Of a stretch of DNA of 64,000 bases, positions 18,079 to 27,151 are shown one piece after another. Origin of the DNA: a bacterium (GTDB lineage Bacteria > Bacteroidota > Ignavibacteria > Kapaibacteriales > UBA7675). Numbering within the stretch: position 1 is the stretch's first letter; every line of letters starts with the position of its first letter. The notes below the pieces were generated by a model. The model was not told the DNA's origin. It worked only from the letters and a program-made list of their open reading frames with translations, and did no database searches. Made by a program: the position numbers and the translations under genes. Where the stretch lies: positions 1 through 64,000 of the forward strand of contig JAUIKM010000033.1 of the NCBI GenBank assembly GCA_030430495.1, in the 5' to 3' direction.

Positions 18079-18262
18079 AATCCTGAAAACTCCTTACCCA
18101 CAAAATACCCGAGGTTACAGGCCCTGAGCGGCCATTCTCCCTTCGACCAGCCGTGGACTTCTGACGACTTTTCCGTAAATTGCGTTTTGGTTTTAATCCG
18201 CTGTCTTAATATAGCATTAATACCTGGTAAGACATTCCGCAGCTTTCTCCGGGAAAACCTGA

Positions 18263-19123
18263 ATGAGCACTGATTCCGCACGCCCTGTGTCCGATACGCC
18301 GGAAGGCCCGCAAACATCCACGCCAAAAATGACCAGAGACGGCAAGCCCTTTGTGATCACCCTGATTTTGGGGATCGTCGGGCTTTCGATTCTCGTGTAC
18401 GGCGCGCTGCGCGCGGAATTCATCATGACGGCGATCATCGGCGAAGATCGCATTGAAAAAATCAAGGAAGTGCGCCGTCTTGCCAAAAAAGGCATCGACA
18501 CCATTCCGGCCGTTATCACGGCGCCGGAGGTGGCCATGCAGGAAATGCCGGTTCGCGATGGGCTGCAAACCTGGTTCCGCGCCGAAGACGCCGTCGAGAG
18601 CGAAAAAGGCGGCGTAGCCTACGTACCGGACCTCAGCGGCAACGCCCATCACATCACTCAGGGCCGCCGCAGATGGCAACCCGCCCTCAAGCCGGACGGC
18701 CTCAACGGCAAACCGGTACTTTCATTCGACGGTACCGATGACTTTATGGAACTCGGCTCGTTCGGCGACTCTACGCTTGTGACAGTCGTTTGCGTCTGGC
18801 AAAAAACCAAGGAAGGCGGCGACCCCTTCCAGCGTCTCTACTCCAGCGGCTCCCAGGGAATGGACTACCAGTCCAAGGGCGTGTATTACATCCCCAAAAC
18901 CGACAACAACGGCGTCGGCGCTTCACCCGTGCAGATCACGATGAAACGCCCGCGCAAAGCCAAGGACGCCTCCAACTTCATCGTCGGACGCCTCAACGTC
19001 AAGTCCGAGCCGCCGCAGCACTTCTTTGGCGACATAGCCGAAATGATGGTGTTCAACCGCCGCATCAGCAACGAAGAGCGCGATGCCATCCGCACATACC
19101 TGACAAACAAGTACAATCTCTGA
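18263..19123 (+). CDS. Membrane-anchored LamG/concanavalin-like protein
   Basis: 286 residues. A hydrophilic N-terminus of about 30 residues precedes one transmembrane helix (FVITLILGIVGLSILVYGAL). After a linker comes a concanavalin A-like (LamG/laminin G 3) fold: LQTWFRAEDAVE, VPDLSGNAHHITQGRR, KPVLSFDGTDDFMELGSF and AEMMVFNRRISNEERDAIRT. The internal position of the hydrophobic segment suggests a type II anchor with the lectin-like domain outside the membrane. The ligand is unknown. uppP follows after 39 nt on the same strand. Confidence 0.82.
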   Translation: MSTDSARPVSDTPEGPQTSTPKMTRDGKPFVITLILGIVGLSILVYGALRAEFIMTAIIGEDRIEKIKEVRRLAKKGIDTIPAVITAPEVAMQEMPVRDGLQTWFRAEDAVESEKGGVAYVPDLSGNAHHITQGRRRWQPALKPDGLNGKPVLSFDGTDDFMELGSFGDSTLVTVVCVWQKTKEGGDPFQRLYSSGSQGMDYQSKGVYYIPKTDNNGVGASPVQITMKRPRKAKDASNFIVGRLNVKSEPPQHFFGDIAEMMVFNRRISNEERDAIRTYLTNKYNL

Positions 19124-19162
19124 GTTTAACGCTGTCGCAACGGCGACGGGAGAGCCAGACGC

Positions 19163-20005
19163 ATGTCCACGCTGGAAGCGATCATCCTCGGCATCGTGCA
19201 GGGGCTGACGGAGTTTTTACCGATCAGCAGCACGGCGCACGTCACGATTCTCGGCTCCTGGTTCGGGCTTGTGGACCACATGGGCGCGCAGGAGTGGACC
19301 GTCTTCCTGGCCGTCATTCAACTTGGCACTCTGCTCGCGGTGCTTATCTACTTTGCCGGCGACATCGCGCGCATCACCAGGGCCTTTCTGCGTGAAAACA
19401 TCTCCGACCGCCAAAAATTCAGAGAACAGAGCATCGACTCCCGCCTGGGTTGGTACGTGATTCTCGGCTCGATTCCCATCGGTTTTATCGGCCTGGCATT
19501 CAAAAAATTCATCGAAGGCGAAGCTACCAAGGATCCCTTTGTTATCGGGACCAGCCTGATTGTACTCGCGCTGGTTCTCTGGTGGGCCGAAAGAGTCGCA
19601 AGCTTCCGCAAATCGGTCAACGACATCGGCCTGCGCGAGGCGATGATCGTCGGTTTTGCTCAGTGTCTGGCGCTGATTCCGGGTTCGTCGCGCTCCGGCA
19701 CGACCATCACGGCCGGATTGTTCATTGGCATGCAACGCGAGGCAGCGGCGCGCTTTTCCTTTTTGCTCAGTATTCCGGCGGTGGCGGCCAGCGGCGGTCT
19801 CGAGTTCATCCAGGCGCTGCCGATGCTCAACGAGGGCGAGCTCTTCACGCTTGTGCTGGCCACGTTCGTCTCCGCGCTCAGCGGATATGCCGCCATAGCT
19901 TTCCTTCTGCGTTTTTTACGCAGCAACTCGACGATGCTCTTTGTATTTTACCGCATCGCAATCGGCCTGCTCGTGCTGTATCTGGCGTCGCAATCCATCA
20001 TCTGA
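19163..20005 (+). CDS. uppP: Undecaprenyl-diphosphate phosphatase
   Basis: 280 residues with the two family signatures: GIVQGLTEFLPISSTAH near the N-terminus, containing the catalytic Glu, and LIPGSSRSGTTIT near residue 172, the phosphate-binding PGxSRSG motif. Multiple membrane helices are evident. It recycles undecaprenyl pyrophosphate to the carrier lipid for peptidoglycan and other surface polymers and can give bacitracin resistance. A PPIase lipoprotein gene begins 37 nt downstream, probably in the same transcript. Confidence 0.96.
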   Translation: MSTLEAIILGIVQGLTEFLPISSTAHVTILGSWFGLVDHMGAQEWTVFLAVIQLGTLLAVLIYFAGDIARITRAFLRENISDRQKFREQSIDSRLGWYVILGSIPIGFIGLAFKKFIEGEATKDPFVIGTSLIVLALVLWWAERVASFRKSVNDIGLREAMIVGFAQCLALIPGSSRSGTTITAGLFIGMQREAAARFSFLLSIPAVAASGGLEFIQALPMLNEGELFTLVLATFVSALSGYAAIAFLLRFLRSNSTMLFVFYRIAIGLLVLYLASQSII

Positions 20006-20042
20006 CGCCGGAACGGCCTGCGCCCCTTCGCTTTTGACTACT

Positions 20043-20873
20043 ATGCCGCGACTGCAAAGCTCTTTACATACCACTCCCCGGCAAAACCATTTTGTTCGTC
20101 ATCGGGCAATCAGGGCGCTGATCCCCGTGTCCGTTCTTGTGCTGCTGATGTTGGCGTCTTGCGGCGAAGGCGAACATTCAGAGGCCGATGCATTCGGCGA
20201 TCCGCTCGACACGCTGTACAACGACAGCCTTGACGCCGCGGCGATTGACTCGCTCAACGCCTTGCAGGACTCGCTGCAGACGGCCGACAGCATCTCTCAC
20301 ACTCACCGTTTTCGGATCAACACGACCATCGGCCCGATCGACGGTGTGCTCTACGGCAAGGAAGCGCCCAAAACCGTCGGTAACTTTATTGATCTGGCGC
20401 GGCGGCGACACTTCAACCGCCTCCCATTTCACCGTGTGGCGCCCGGCTTTGTCATTCAGACCGGCAACCCGAACACGCGCCGGCGCAGCAACTGGCGCAA
20501 CTACATCGATACGGCCAGAGAAGTGTCGGAGGATCGTTTGCTGGAATGGCAGCAGGGCGGCGAGAGTTCCTTTGGCGCACCCTTTGAAGACGAGATAGAC
20601 ACGACCAGCGCATTGATGCGCCGGGGCTACCGCCGCGGCACCGTCGCCATGGCCAATCGCGGTCCGAACTCCAACGGCAGTCAGTTTTTCGTTTGTCTGC
20701 GCGACCTGCCGGAACTGCCGCCGCGCTACACCATTTTTGGCCGCGTTACCGGCGGCTTTGAGCTGATCGACAGCATCGCGGCCGCGCCGCTCATTCCGCT
20801 GCGCAGCGAGGTGGACGGCATGCCGATAGACCCGGTCGAGATCCGCTGGGTCACCGTTCGACGGACGCGATGA
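20043..20873 (+). CDS. Cyclophilin-type peptidyl-prolyl isomerase lipoprotein
   Basis: 276 residues from ATG 20043. A basic N-terminus and hydrophobic segment lead to a lipobox LASC (Cys40), so the mature protein should be a lipoprotein in the periplasm or on the outer membrane. An acidic Asp/Leu-rich linker follows. The cyclophilin domain from about residue 88 contains FRINTTIGPIDGVLYGKEAP, FHRVAPGFVIQTGNP and NSNGSQFFVCLRDLP. It should assist folding of envelope proteins. The loop between FVIQTGNP and GTVAMAN is longer than in cytosolic cyclophilins. Confidence 0.92.
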   Translation: MPRLQSSLHTTPRQNHFVRHRAIRALIPVSVLVLLMLASCGEGEHSEADAFGDPLDTLYNDSLDAAAIDSLNALQDSLQTADSISHTHRFRINTTIGPIDGVLYGKEAPKTVGNFIDLARRRHFNRLPFHRVAPGFVIQTGNPNTRRRSNWRNYIDTAREVSEDRLLEWQQGGESSFGAPFEDEIDTTSALMRRGYRRGTVAMANRGPNSNGSQFFVCLRDLPELPPRYTIFGRVTGGFELIDSIAAAPLIPLRSEVDGMPIDPVEIRWVTVRRTR

Positions 20874-20963
20874 TTCGGACTGCAGGACAAACAAGAAGGG
20901 TTTTAAAGGGCTTTTTCAGCAGGTGGAGTGCGGGCGTCGGAAGCCCGTCGGCCCGCAATCAAA

Positions 20964-21785
20964 TCAATCGTCGTCGGGTAGTTTGGCGCTAAGCGGACCG
21001 CGCAGGCCTTCGTAACCGGTCAGTTCGGCGTCGATAGCGCCGATCACCACGTGTGTGCTGACTTTGACCGGGATTTTGCGCTCATCGTCGCTGAGCCAGA
21101 TGATAATCCGCCCCTCGCTTTTGAAGAGACCGCCCTCGACGACCATGGGTTCAATAACGATGCAGCGGAACTTGCCCGCCTCTACTTCCACCGTCTGACG
21201 GCCGTGAATGTAGACCGGCAGTGCGTAGACGCTGTCTTTGTAGAAGTTGTTCAGGTGGATTGTGTCGCCTTTGTTGCCGCTTTGCAGATCCTGGGTGCGC
21301 AGGAAGTAGAAGGCGGACACGATGTCGTGCGTGAAGGGCTTGAGTTCGTACTCGCCCTTGTCGGTGACGGCCTTGCCGTTGCGCTGATCCAGCTCAGCTT
21401 TGAAGTCGCGTTTGTAGTTGCCCTCGCGGATGTGCTGCTCAAAGCGCCAGGGGAAGATGCCGTCTATATCGAGCACGGTGCGATACTGGTCGCGCACGCG
21501 GTACAGCCAGTCCAGGCTTTTGAGCGACCGGACTTCAAAGCGGATGTCGTAGCAGTTGCGGTCTTCGTAGATCAGCGGTTTGGGTGCAATCTTGAAGGCC
21601 GCCGTACCGGCGGTGATAAATTTGTAGCCGATTTTGTACTTGAGATGTTCGCCGAAACCGTAGGCCTCGTTTTCCACGTATCGGAGGGGCGGAGCTTCGC
21701 CGGCCTGCTGCGACAGGGTGACGGAGCCGGCCAACAAGGCGACAAGCGCGGACGCGAGAATCAAATATCTGTGCCTTAACTGCAT
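20964..21785 (-). CDS. DUF3108 exported protein
   Basis: 273 residues. The signal peptide is YLILASALVALLAGSVTLSQ. The mature part begins with NEAYGFGEHLKYKIGYKFIT and contains GTAAFKI, YRVRDQYRTVLDIDGIFPWR and IWLSDDERKIPVKVSTHVVI, the typical DUF3108 pattern. The family is periplasmic or outer-membrane-associated and of unknown function. ATG 21785 has AGGAG upstream. It converges with the PPIase gene. No enzymatic motif is visible. Confidence 0.88.
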   Translation of the reverse strand: MQLRHRYLILASALVALLAGSVTLSQQAGEAPPLRYVENEAYGFGEHLKYKIGYKFITAGTAAFKIAPKPLIYEDRNCYDIRFEVRSLKSLDWLYRVRDQYRTVLDIDGIFPWRFEQHIREGNYKRDFKAELDQRNGKAVTDKGEYELKPFTHDIVSAFYFLRTQDLQSGNKGDTIHLNNFYKDSVYALPVYIHGRQTVEVEAGKFRCIVIEPMVVEGGLFKSEGRIIIWLSDDERKIPVKVSTHVVIGAIDAELTGYEGLRGPLSAKLPDDD

Positions 21786-21945
21786 GCTCGGTCTCCTGTG
21801 GTACAAAGCGCGAAAACGCCGGAAAAAGCTCACTTTTACCCGGTCGTTTACGCAGTAACTATCGGCAAAGTGACGCAAAGTTTGCTCGACGCAGCGCGCG
21901 AATGGACGAACGGCATGGTTTGATCATTGGCCGGTCGTTTTGGAC

Positions 21946-23079
21946 TTATGGACGGTCAAGGCAGGACCGATAGATTTCCAGCGTTTTGGCCGCCGTCAGG
22001 CGCCGGTCGAAGTCATTCACCAGAGTTTTGGCCTGTTCGACCAGGCGGGAGCGCAGACCGGCATCACTTAGTATTCTGCCGACCTGAGCGGCAAGGGCGG
22101 CATCGTCGGCCACCGCGGCGCTGAGACCCGTTTTTTCGTGCCGGACCAGCTCGGGAATGCCGCCTGCGCGTGTCGCCACAACCGGAACTCCGGCGGCAAA
22201 AGCGTCGAGAATCGACGTACCCAGACCTTCAGTTTGTGAGCTTATCAAGAAAACATCAAGTTCGGGCAGAATCTTGTCTACATCATCGCGAAAACCGGTA
22301 AAAGTAAAGTGTCCCTTCAGTGCGGCCACATTCTCAACGGCTGCCTGTAGTTCGCTGCGTTCCGGTCCATCTCCGATTGCCACAAAGTGCGCCTTCGTGC
22401 CTTGTCTGATAAGTCTTTCGGCTGTCCTGATGAATGTCGGGTAGTCCTTGTGCGGCGCCAGCGCCGCGACGTTGCCGATGAGCGCCACATCTTCGGAAAG
22501 CCCCAACTCACGGCGCAACCGGCCGTCAGGACCGGAGGCAAAGCGCTCCAGGTCAACGCCGCTGTAGACAACTTCCAGTCGTTTATCGGCGTGCAGTGAA
22601 GATCGGACAACCTCACGTATTGCCCTGGACACACAGACAATTGCACAGACCTGTGGGTGGCGATATTTCCACTGCGTCAGAAACCCGGATTTGAGCACAA
22701 AGTCGACGCGACGGCTGACAACAATCGGTTGCCGCATGCCAAATCGCGCCGCCGCGAGCACCGCCGCGCTGTGCGCGCGCGCATCATGCGTGTGTACGCA
22801 GTCGACACCTCCCTCTGCCGCCAGGCGCGCGCAATGTCGCGCCGCCGAAAGTCCAAGAGGTCCGAAACGGCGGAAAGTTTCGCGTTTGAAATTGTGTCGG
22901 GAACAGTATTCGGCCAGTGGAGAGTTGGCAGGGCAGAGCAGCGTGGATTCCACGCCCCGCAGGCGCAGGCCCTGCAGCAGATAGGCCGCCTGCTGCTCTC
23001 CGCCGCGCCAGGAACGCGCCGTGGAGATGTGCAGGACGCGCAGCGGCGGCCGCAGATCTGGTCCTCCTTCGTCGATCAC
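21946..23079 (-). CDS. GT4-family glycosyltransferase
   Basis: 377 residues of GT-B fold. The N-terminal acceptor domain begins RVLHISTARSWRGGEQQAAY. The C-terminal nucleotide-sugar domain contains YSGVDLERF, GDGPERSEL, and SSQTEGLGTSILDAFAAGVP followed by VVATRAGGIPEL. In the usual E-x7-E motif the second Glu is Asp (EGLGTSILD). It probably adds a sugar to a surface glycan or lipid carrier. The GTG start overlaps the stop of the preceding T9SS cargo gene by four bases (GTGA), which implies translational coupling and suggests, without proof, that cargo and enzyme are made together. Confidence 0.9.
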   Translation of the reverse strand: MIDEGGPDLRPPLRVLHISTARSWRGGEQQAAYLLQGLRLRGVESTLLCPANSPLAEYCSRHNFKRETFRRFGPLGLSAARHCARLAAEGGVDCVHTHDARAHSAAVLAAARFGMRQPIVVSRRVDFVLKSGFLTQWKYRHPQVCAIVCVSRAIREVVRSSLHADKRLEVVYSGVDLERFASGPDGRLRRELGLSEDVALIGNVAALAPHKDYPTFIRTAERLIRQGTKAHFVAIGDGPERSELQAAVENVAALKGHFTFTGFRDDVDKILPELDVFLISSQTEGLGTSILDAFAAGVPVVATRAGGIPELVRHEKTGLSAAVADDAALAAQVGRILSDAGLRSRLVEQAKTLVNDFDRRLTAAKTLEIYRSCLDRP

Positions 23080-23858
23080 CGCAGCGTGAGTTTCTGGCTT
23101 TGCAGCGTGCCGTCGGGGAGCTGGACGCGCAACAGATACACGCCGGACCGCAGCCGACTCAGGTCCAGTTGTTGGCGGTCTCCTTTGCTGCGGAATTCCA
23201 ACAGCGTCTCACCCAAAATATTGACAACTTTAATCTGAGAGCCGACAGGCAGCGGTTCATTCGACACAACGAAGTCATCGGCCGGGTTTGGTGTGAACAT
23301 CAGATCCTTCGTTTGCATCGGGCTTTCACTCACCGCAGTCTCAGTGAAGTTGTACGTGATATCGACGTTGACCTCGCGAACAAATGAGTTGTCGATCAGC
23401 ACACTGGTTTCAGTCAACATGTCGACATCGGGAATATTGAAGTGGTTATTGTCGTAGATCACGGCGGATTCGATGGCCGGATCGAGGTTTTCGGGCCAGC
23501 TGATCGTGATGGTAAAACCGGAGGCGCGACTCACGTCGAGTTTGTACGACACCTTAAAATTCCTGGACTCGATGGCCCGCAGATCGCGGAAACTGTGCGT
23601 GATATCCGCAAACTCATTGCACTCACTGGGAAGGCGCATTCTGGCCCAAAGACCGGATGGCGGCAGCGGCGGCAGTTCCACTTCGTCCAGCTCGGCGTCG
23701 ATGCAGGTCGTGGCATTTTCATGAGCGCCGAACGCCACAAAACGATCGGGATGCATAGACAGACTGGATTCAAACTTCAGCATCACAACTGCGGAGTCCT
23801 GTGCTGAAAGCTGCGTGCAGGCCATGAACACCGCACATACACAGAGTAGAGTTTTCAT
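23076..23858 (-). CDS. Small secreted protein with T9SS C-terminal domain
   Basis: 260 residues. The signal peptide is MKTLLCVCAVFMACTQLSAQ. A beta-rich central domain without known similarity follows. The C-terminal 75 residues form a type A sorting domain: FTPNPADDFVVSNEPLPVGS, KVVNILGETLLEF, RSGVYLLRV and the final QSQKLTLR. Such domains direct export through the type IX system and are removed at the surface. ATG 23858 starts the signal peptide. The stop overlaps the glycosyltransferase start. The function of the mature protein is unknown. Confidence 0.87.
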   Translation of the reverse strand: MKTLLCVCAVFMACTQLSAQDSAVVMLKFESSLSMHPDRFVAFGAHENATTCIDAELDEVELPPLPPSGLWARMRLPSECNEFADITHSFRDLRAIESRNFKVSYKLDVSRASGFTITISWPENLDPAIESAVIYDNNHFNIPDVDMLTETSVLIDNSFVREVNVDITYNFTETAVSESPMQTKDLMFTPNPADDFVVSNEPLPVGSQIKVVNILGETLLEFRSKGDRQQLDLSRLRSGVYLLRVQLPDGTLQSQKLTLR

Positions 23859-23988
23859 ATTGAAGGTTCCCTTGAATTTCACTGATCGGGTTGGACGGGG
23901 ATGTCATTCCGGGAGAAATTCTCTTGAACGAACGCGGGACTCGGCCCAGAGAATTCCACGCGGACGGATGTTAATCACAAAGTCTGAG

Positions 23989-24024
23989 AAAAAAACGGGG
24001 CAACAAGCGCGTGCCTGTTGCCCC
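23989..24024 (-). terminator. Terminator of the T9SS surface-protein cluster
   Basis: GGGGCAACA (23997-24005) pairs with TGTTGCCCC (24016-24024), a 9-bp stem with a 10-nt loop. On the minus strand seven T residues follow (complement of 23995-23989). It lies 37 nt after the stop of the gene at 24061. Confidence 0.88.
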
Positions 24025-24060
24025 GGATATTCCAATCACAATCAGTCCGTTTGAGACTGA

Positions 24061-27000
24061 TTACTTCACGATCGTCATCGTACGCGTCGCCGTTTTGTCG
24101 CCGGCGCTGAGCGTGTAGATGTACGAACCGGTCGGCAGGTTTGAGCTATCGAAGTTCAGCACGTGTGCGCCTGCTTCGAACTCAGCATTGCCGAGCGTCG
24201 CCACTTCCGTTCCCAGGGCGTTGTAGATCGAGACCGTCACGAAGGATTTTTGATCCAGCGTGAAGTTGATCGCCGTGAGACCATTCGCCGGGTTCGGCGA
24301 GTTTTGCTGCAGGCTGAAGCCGGCTGCAAAGGAACCGGATTTCTCCAGCTTGATGGCGTCAACGCTTTCGTCGCCGATGATCAGCGGCTGCGCTTTGCTC
24401 GTGAAGCCGATTTCAGCGCCCGTTTGGGCGTTGTAAACCGTATAGCGGCCGTAAGCATCGTCAACAGCAACTTCAACCGGGTAGGTTGCACCGCTGATTA
24501 CGATGAACGGATCCTGAACGTCGTCAACATAACGATCGCTGCTGAAGCGAACGTCGAACATGTCGTTGAACATGACCGGCGGCAGGTTGAAACGCTGCAT
24601 GTTGACATTCAGACTGTTCGGAGCGATGTAGACTTTGCCGCTGCGCTGTGCTGCATCGTTGATGCTGACGGCTACGCTGTTATCGAGCACATAGTCGCGA
24701 ACATCAGCGCGGCTTGTAGTCGATTTAGCATTCGTGGCGTCCATCGTCAGGATACCGACACCCAGATCGTTGGGATCTGCAGCCTGGATAGCCATCCAAT
24801 ATCCAAAGCCCGGCAGCAGTTCGCTGACTTCGCGATAGCCCTGGTTCGTGACGTACTCATATACACCACCAACGCGTTCGGGAACCGGCTGACCCTGGAA
24901 CGAACGGAATTCGATCTGTTCAACATCGATAGGCACGGAGAGCGCACCGATCGTGTTCCAGCCATCTTCCACGCGAACCTGATAGCGCGTTCCCGGGCCG
25001 ACTTGCAGCACCGTAACACCGGCGATCGATTCGTCAAGAACGGCACCGTACTTCACGAAGTAACCAACACCAAAGCGCAGTTCACCATCCGGCTCCGTGC
25101 GATACAGGTCGGCCGAGTAGAATTGCGGTGCTTCAAGAGCATTGGCATAAACGTTGCGATAGAAACCGTCACCAGGACGTACCGGCAGCGACACGAGGTT
25201 CCAACCGGAGTTCAGGTTCGGGATACGTACGCGTTTCGGCGGTGTGTATTCGATCAGGAACGAGTTGATACGTGCATCTTCAATCGTGAAGGTCAGCAAC
25301 GTTTGCTCGCCAGGCACACGCGTAGCTTCGCGCATGTTCGTAGCAAAGATACCACCGTTGATCGTGTCGCGCAGGAAGAGCTGAGCGCCATCGGGGAAGT
25401 CGCGAATGTCCCAGGTCAGCGTGACCGGGTAGTTGTCCGCACCGCCGGCATTAAAACGCGCCGTATAGGCGATCGTACGATCTTCTTCGAGAGCATCGCG
25501 AACGTCGAGAGAATTCGAACGACCCGTCAGGTCGCCAAGTCCGTTCGGGACCAGATCGTTGCCATCTTCATCTTTCGGATACCAGCGAGCGCCAAAACCG
25601 CTCTGCGGGCTCTGCTGACGCGTTTCACCGAAAAGGAGGTCAACACCATCCGTGGCACGAACGCCAGTTCCGAAGATCATCGTCGTGCGCTCAATCGGAC
25701 TGTTCGAGTTTTCGATAACAAGTTCGATACCGCGGCCCGTTACGAACTGGCTACGCGTATCGGTTTCTTCGTTCGGCTCGATCGGGTTGCGGAACATAAT
25801 GAAGGTTACCTTCAGACGCACCGGCGAAACCAAAGCCGATTCACTGGTGAATGTGATGTAACCAACATAGATACCGGCGGGGCTCTCAGTCGCCACCAGT
25901 TGATCGGCATCGCAGATGATTTCCATCACGAGAGTCTCGTCGGCATCCGTCGGAATTCCGAGCGGGTTGCGGTGACCGTCGCCAAGAATGCGGTCGATGA
26001 AGTCGATCGTACCAACGCTTGCTTCGCGCGGAATCGGACGCTTCGGCAGACCGGCAGGCGTAACGAACTTCAGCCAGGGCTGATCCGACTCAACGCGGAT
26101 GTTCGTCAGACGCGTAGACGGAACCAGGTTGATAACATCAACGCGACGACGCGCTTTGTTTTCCTGTGCGCCGTGATCGGTCGCCGAGGAGTCAAGCGTG
26201 ATCGGGTTGATCAGCTGCCATTCGGCAAGGTCTGTACCGTCAACTTCTTCCACAACAGCGTTCGCGCCTTCCGTCGGAGCAAAACCGAGGATGGGCACTT
26301 CCGTCACGTTCAGGTAAATTACACCGGGACGCGTGGCTTCGTTGTTGTTGAATTCATCGTTGTTGCTGTTGTTGATACCGTCCAGACCAGCGAACTCATC
26401 CGGCAGCGGCTGAGGATCGAACTGCTTCTTAGTTACCCAGCGGTCGTTCCAGATCAGCGTATCATTTGTGATGATAAGCGGCGAGTTGTCGGAGACTGTC
26501 GCCGGTTGCGCCAAAACCTGGAAACGAATGTAGAACAACTCAGCATATTCGCGGTCGCGGCAGGTCGGATTCGGAAGACCTTCCGGCGCCGGCGACAGCG
26601 GGAGTTGGTCGGAGGTCACACCCGTGATACGGATACGACGACCTTCCGGCTCAGGAAGCGAACCGAGGCTGGCTTTATAGGTCGGATCTTCAATGTCGTC
26701 CCAATCCAGACGAAAGTTTTTCGCAAGCGAGAAAACATCATCAGAGTTAGGACCGACTTTCTGCAGACCGATTGCGCGCAGGGCGCGGCCATCGTACTGC
26801 ATTTTGATCGTAAAGCTTTTGATGGGTTCGACGGTGACGATTTCATCTACCGATTCCCAACAGTTTTTAATCAGAATTGGAACGAGAATTTCACGAGGGG
26901 GTTTGCCGTCTTCTGAGCGAGGCACCCACATGCGCAGGTCCGGGTGAACCGTGCCGTTGCCGAGGAAAGTCTCATTCTCGGAAATGAGTTTCAGAATGGG

Positions 27001-27111
27001 CAGGTCCGGATACTGTCCAAATGCGTCATCAGTGTCGAGAACAGAAAACGCGCCCGTCAGTAACAGCAGGGCCATCGCTTTCCATCCTAGCAATGAATAC
27101 TTCTTGCGCAT
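24061..27111 (-). CDS. Large T9SS-secreted surface protein
   Basis: 1,016 residues. A signal peptide (KAMALLLLTGAFSVL) is followed by a long beta-rich region. Around residue 640 the segment IPNLNSGWNLVSLPVRPGDG is a motif often found just before Bacteroidota sorting domains. The C-terminal domain reads SLQQNSPNPANGLTAINFTL, VSIYNALGTEVATLGNAEF, LPTGSYIYTLSAG and ends RTMTIVK, a type A T9SS signal. The biological role is unknown. GGAG lies upstream of ATG 27111. The codon-aligned antisense frame is open over 24163-26916, so the codons TTA, CTA and TCA are avoided there. Last gene of the cluster, closed by the terminator at 23989. Confidence 0.88.
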   Translation of the reverse strand: MRKKYSLLGWKAMALLLLTGAFSVLDTDDAFGQYPDLPILKLISENETFLGNGTVHPDLRMWVPRSEDGKPPREILVPILIKNCWESVDEIVTVEPIKSFTIKMQYDGRALRAIGLQKVGPNSDDVFSLAKNFRLDWDDIEDPTYKASLGSLPEPEGRRIRITGVTSDQLPLSPAPEGLPNPTCRDREYAELFYIRFQVLAQPATVSDNSPLIITNDTLIWNDRWVTKKQFDPQPLPDEFAGLDGINNSNNDEFNNNEATRPGVIYLNVTEVPILGFAPTEGANAVVEEVDGTDLAEWQLINPITLDSSATDHGAQENKARRRVDVINLVPSTRLTNIRVESDQPWLKFVTPAGLPKRPIPREASVGTIDFIDRILGDGHRNPLGIPTDADETLVMEIICDADQLVATESPAGIYVGYITFTSESALVSPVRLKVTFIMFRNPIEPNEETDTRSQFVTGRGIELVIENSNSPIERTTMIFGTGVRATDGVDLLFGETRQQSPQSGFGARWYPKDEDGNDLVPNGLGDLTGRSNSLDVRDALEEDRTIAYTARFNAGGADNYPVTLTWDIRDFPDGAQLFLRDTINGGIFATNMREATRVPGEQTLLTFTIEDARINSFLIEYTPPKRVRIPNLNSGWNLVSLPVRPGDGFYRNVYANALEAPQFYSADLYRTEPDGELRFGVGYFVKYGAVLDESIAGVTVLQVGPGTRYQVRVEDGWNTIGALSVPIDVEQIEFRSFQGQPVPERVGGVYEYVTNQGYREVSELLPGFGYWMAIQAADPNDLGVGILTMDATNAKSTTSRADVRDYVLDNSVAVSINDAAQRSGKVYIAPNSLNVNMQRFNLPPVMFNDMFDVRFSSDRYVDDVQDPFIVISGATYPVEVAVDDAYGRYTVYNAQTGAEIGFTSKAQPLIIGDESVDAIKLEKSGSFAAGFSLQQNSPNPANGLTAINFTLDQKSFVTVSIYNALGTEVATLGNAEFEAGAHVLNFDSSNLPTGSYIYTLSAGDKTATRTMTIVK

Positions 27112-27151
27112 AAATTTCTCCTGGATACAAAAATGGATGAATTATTAAGAT

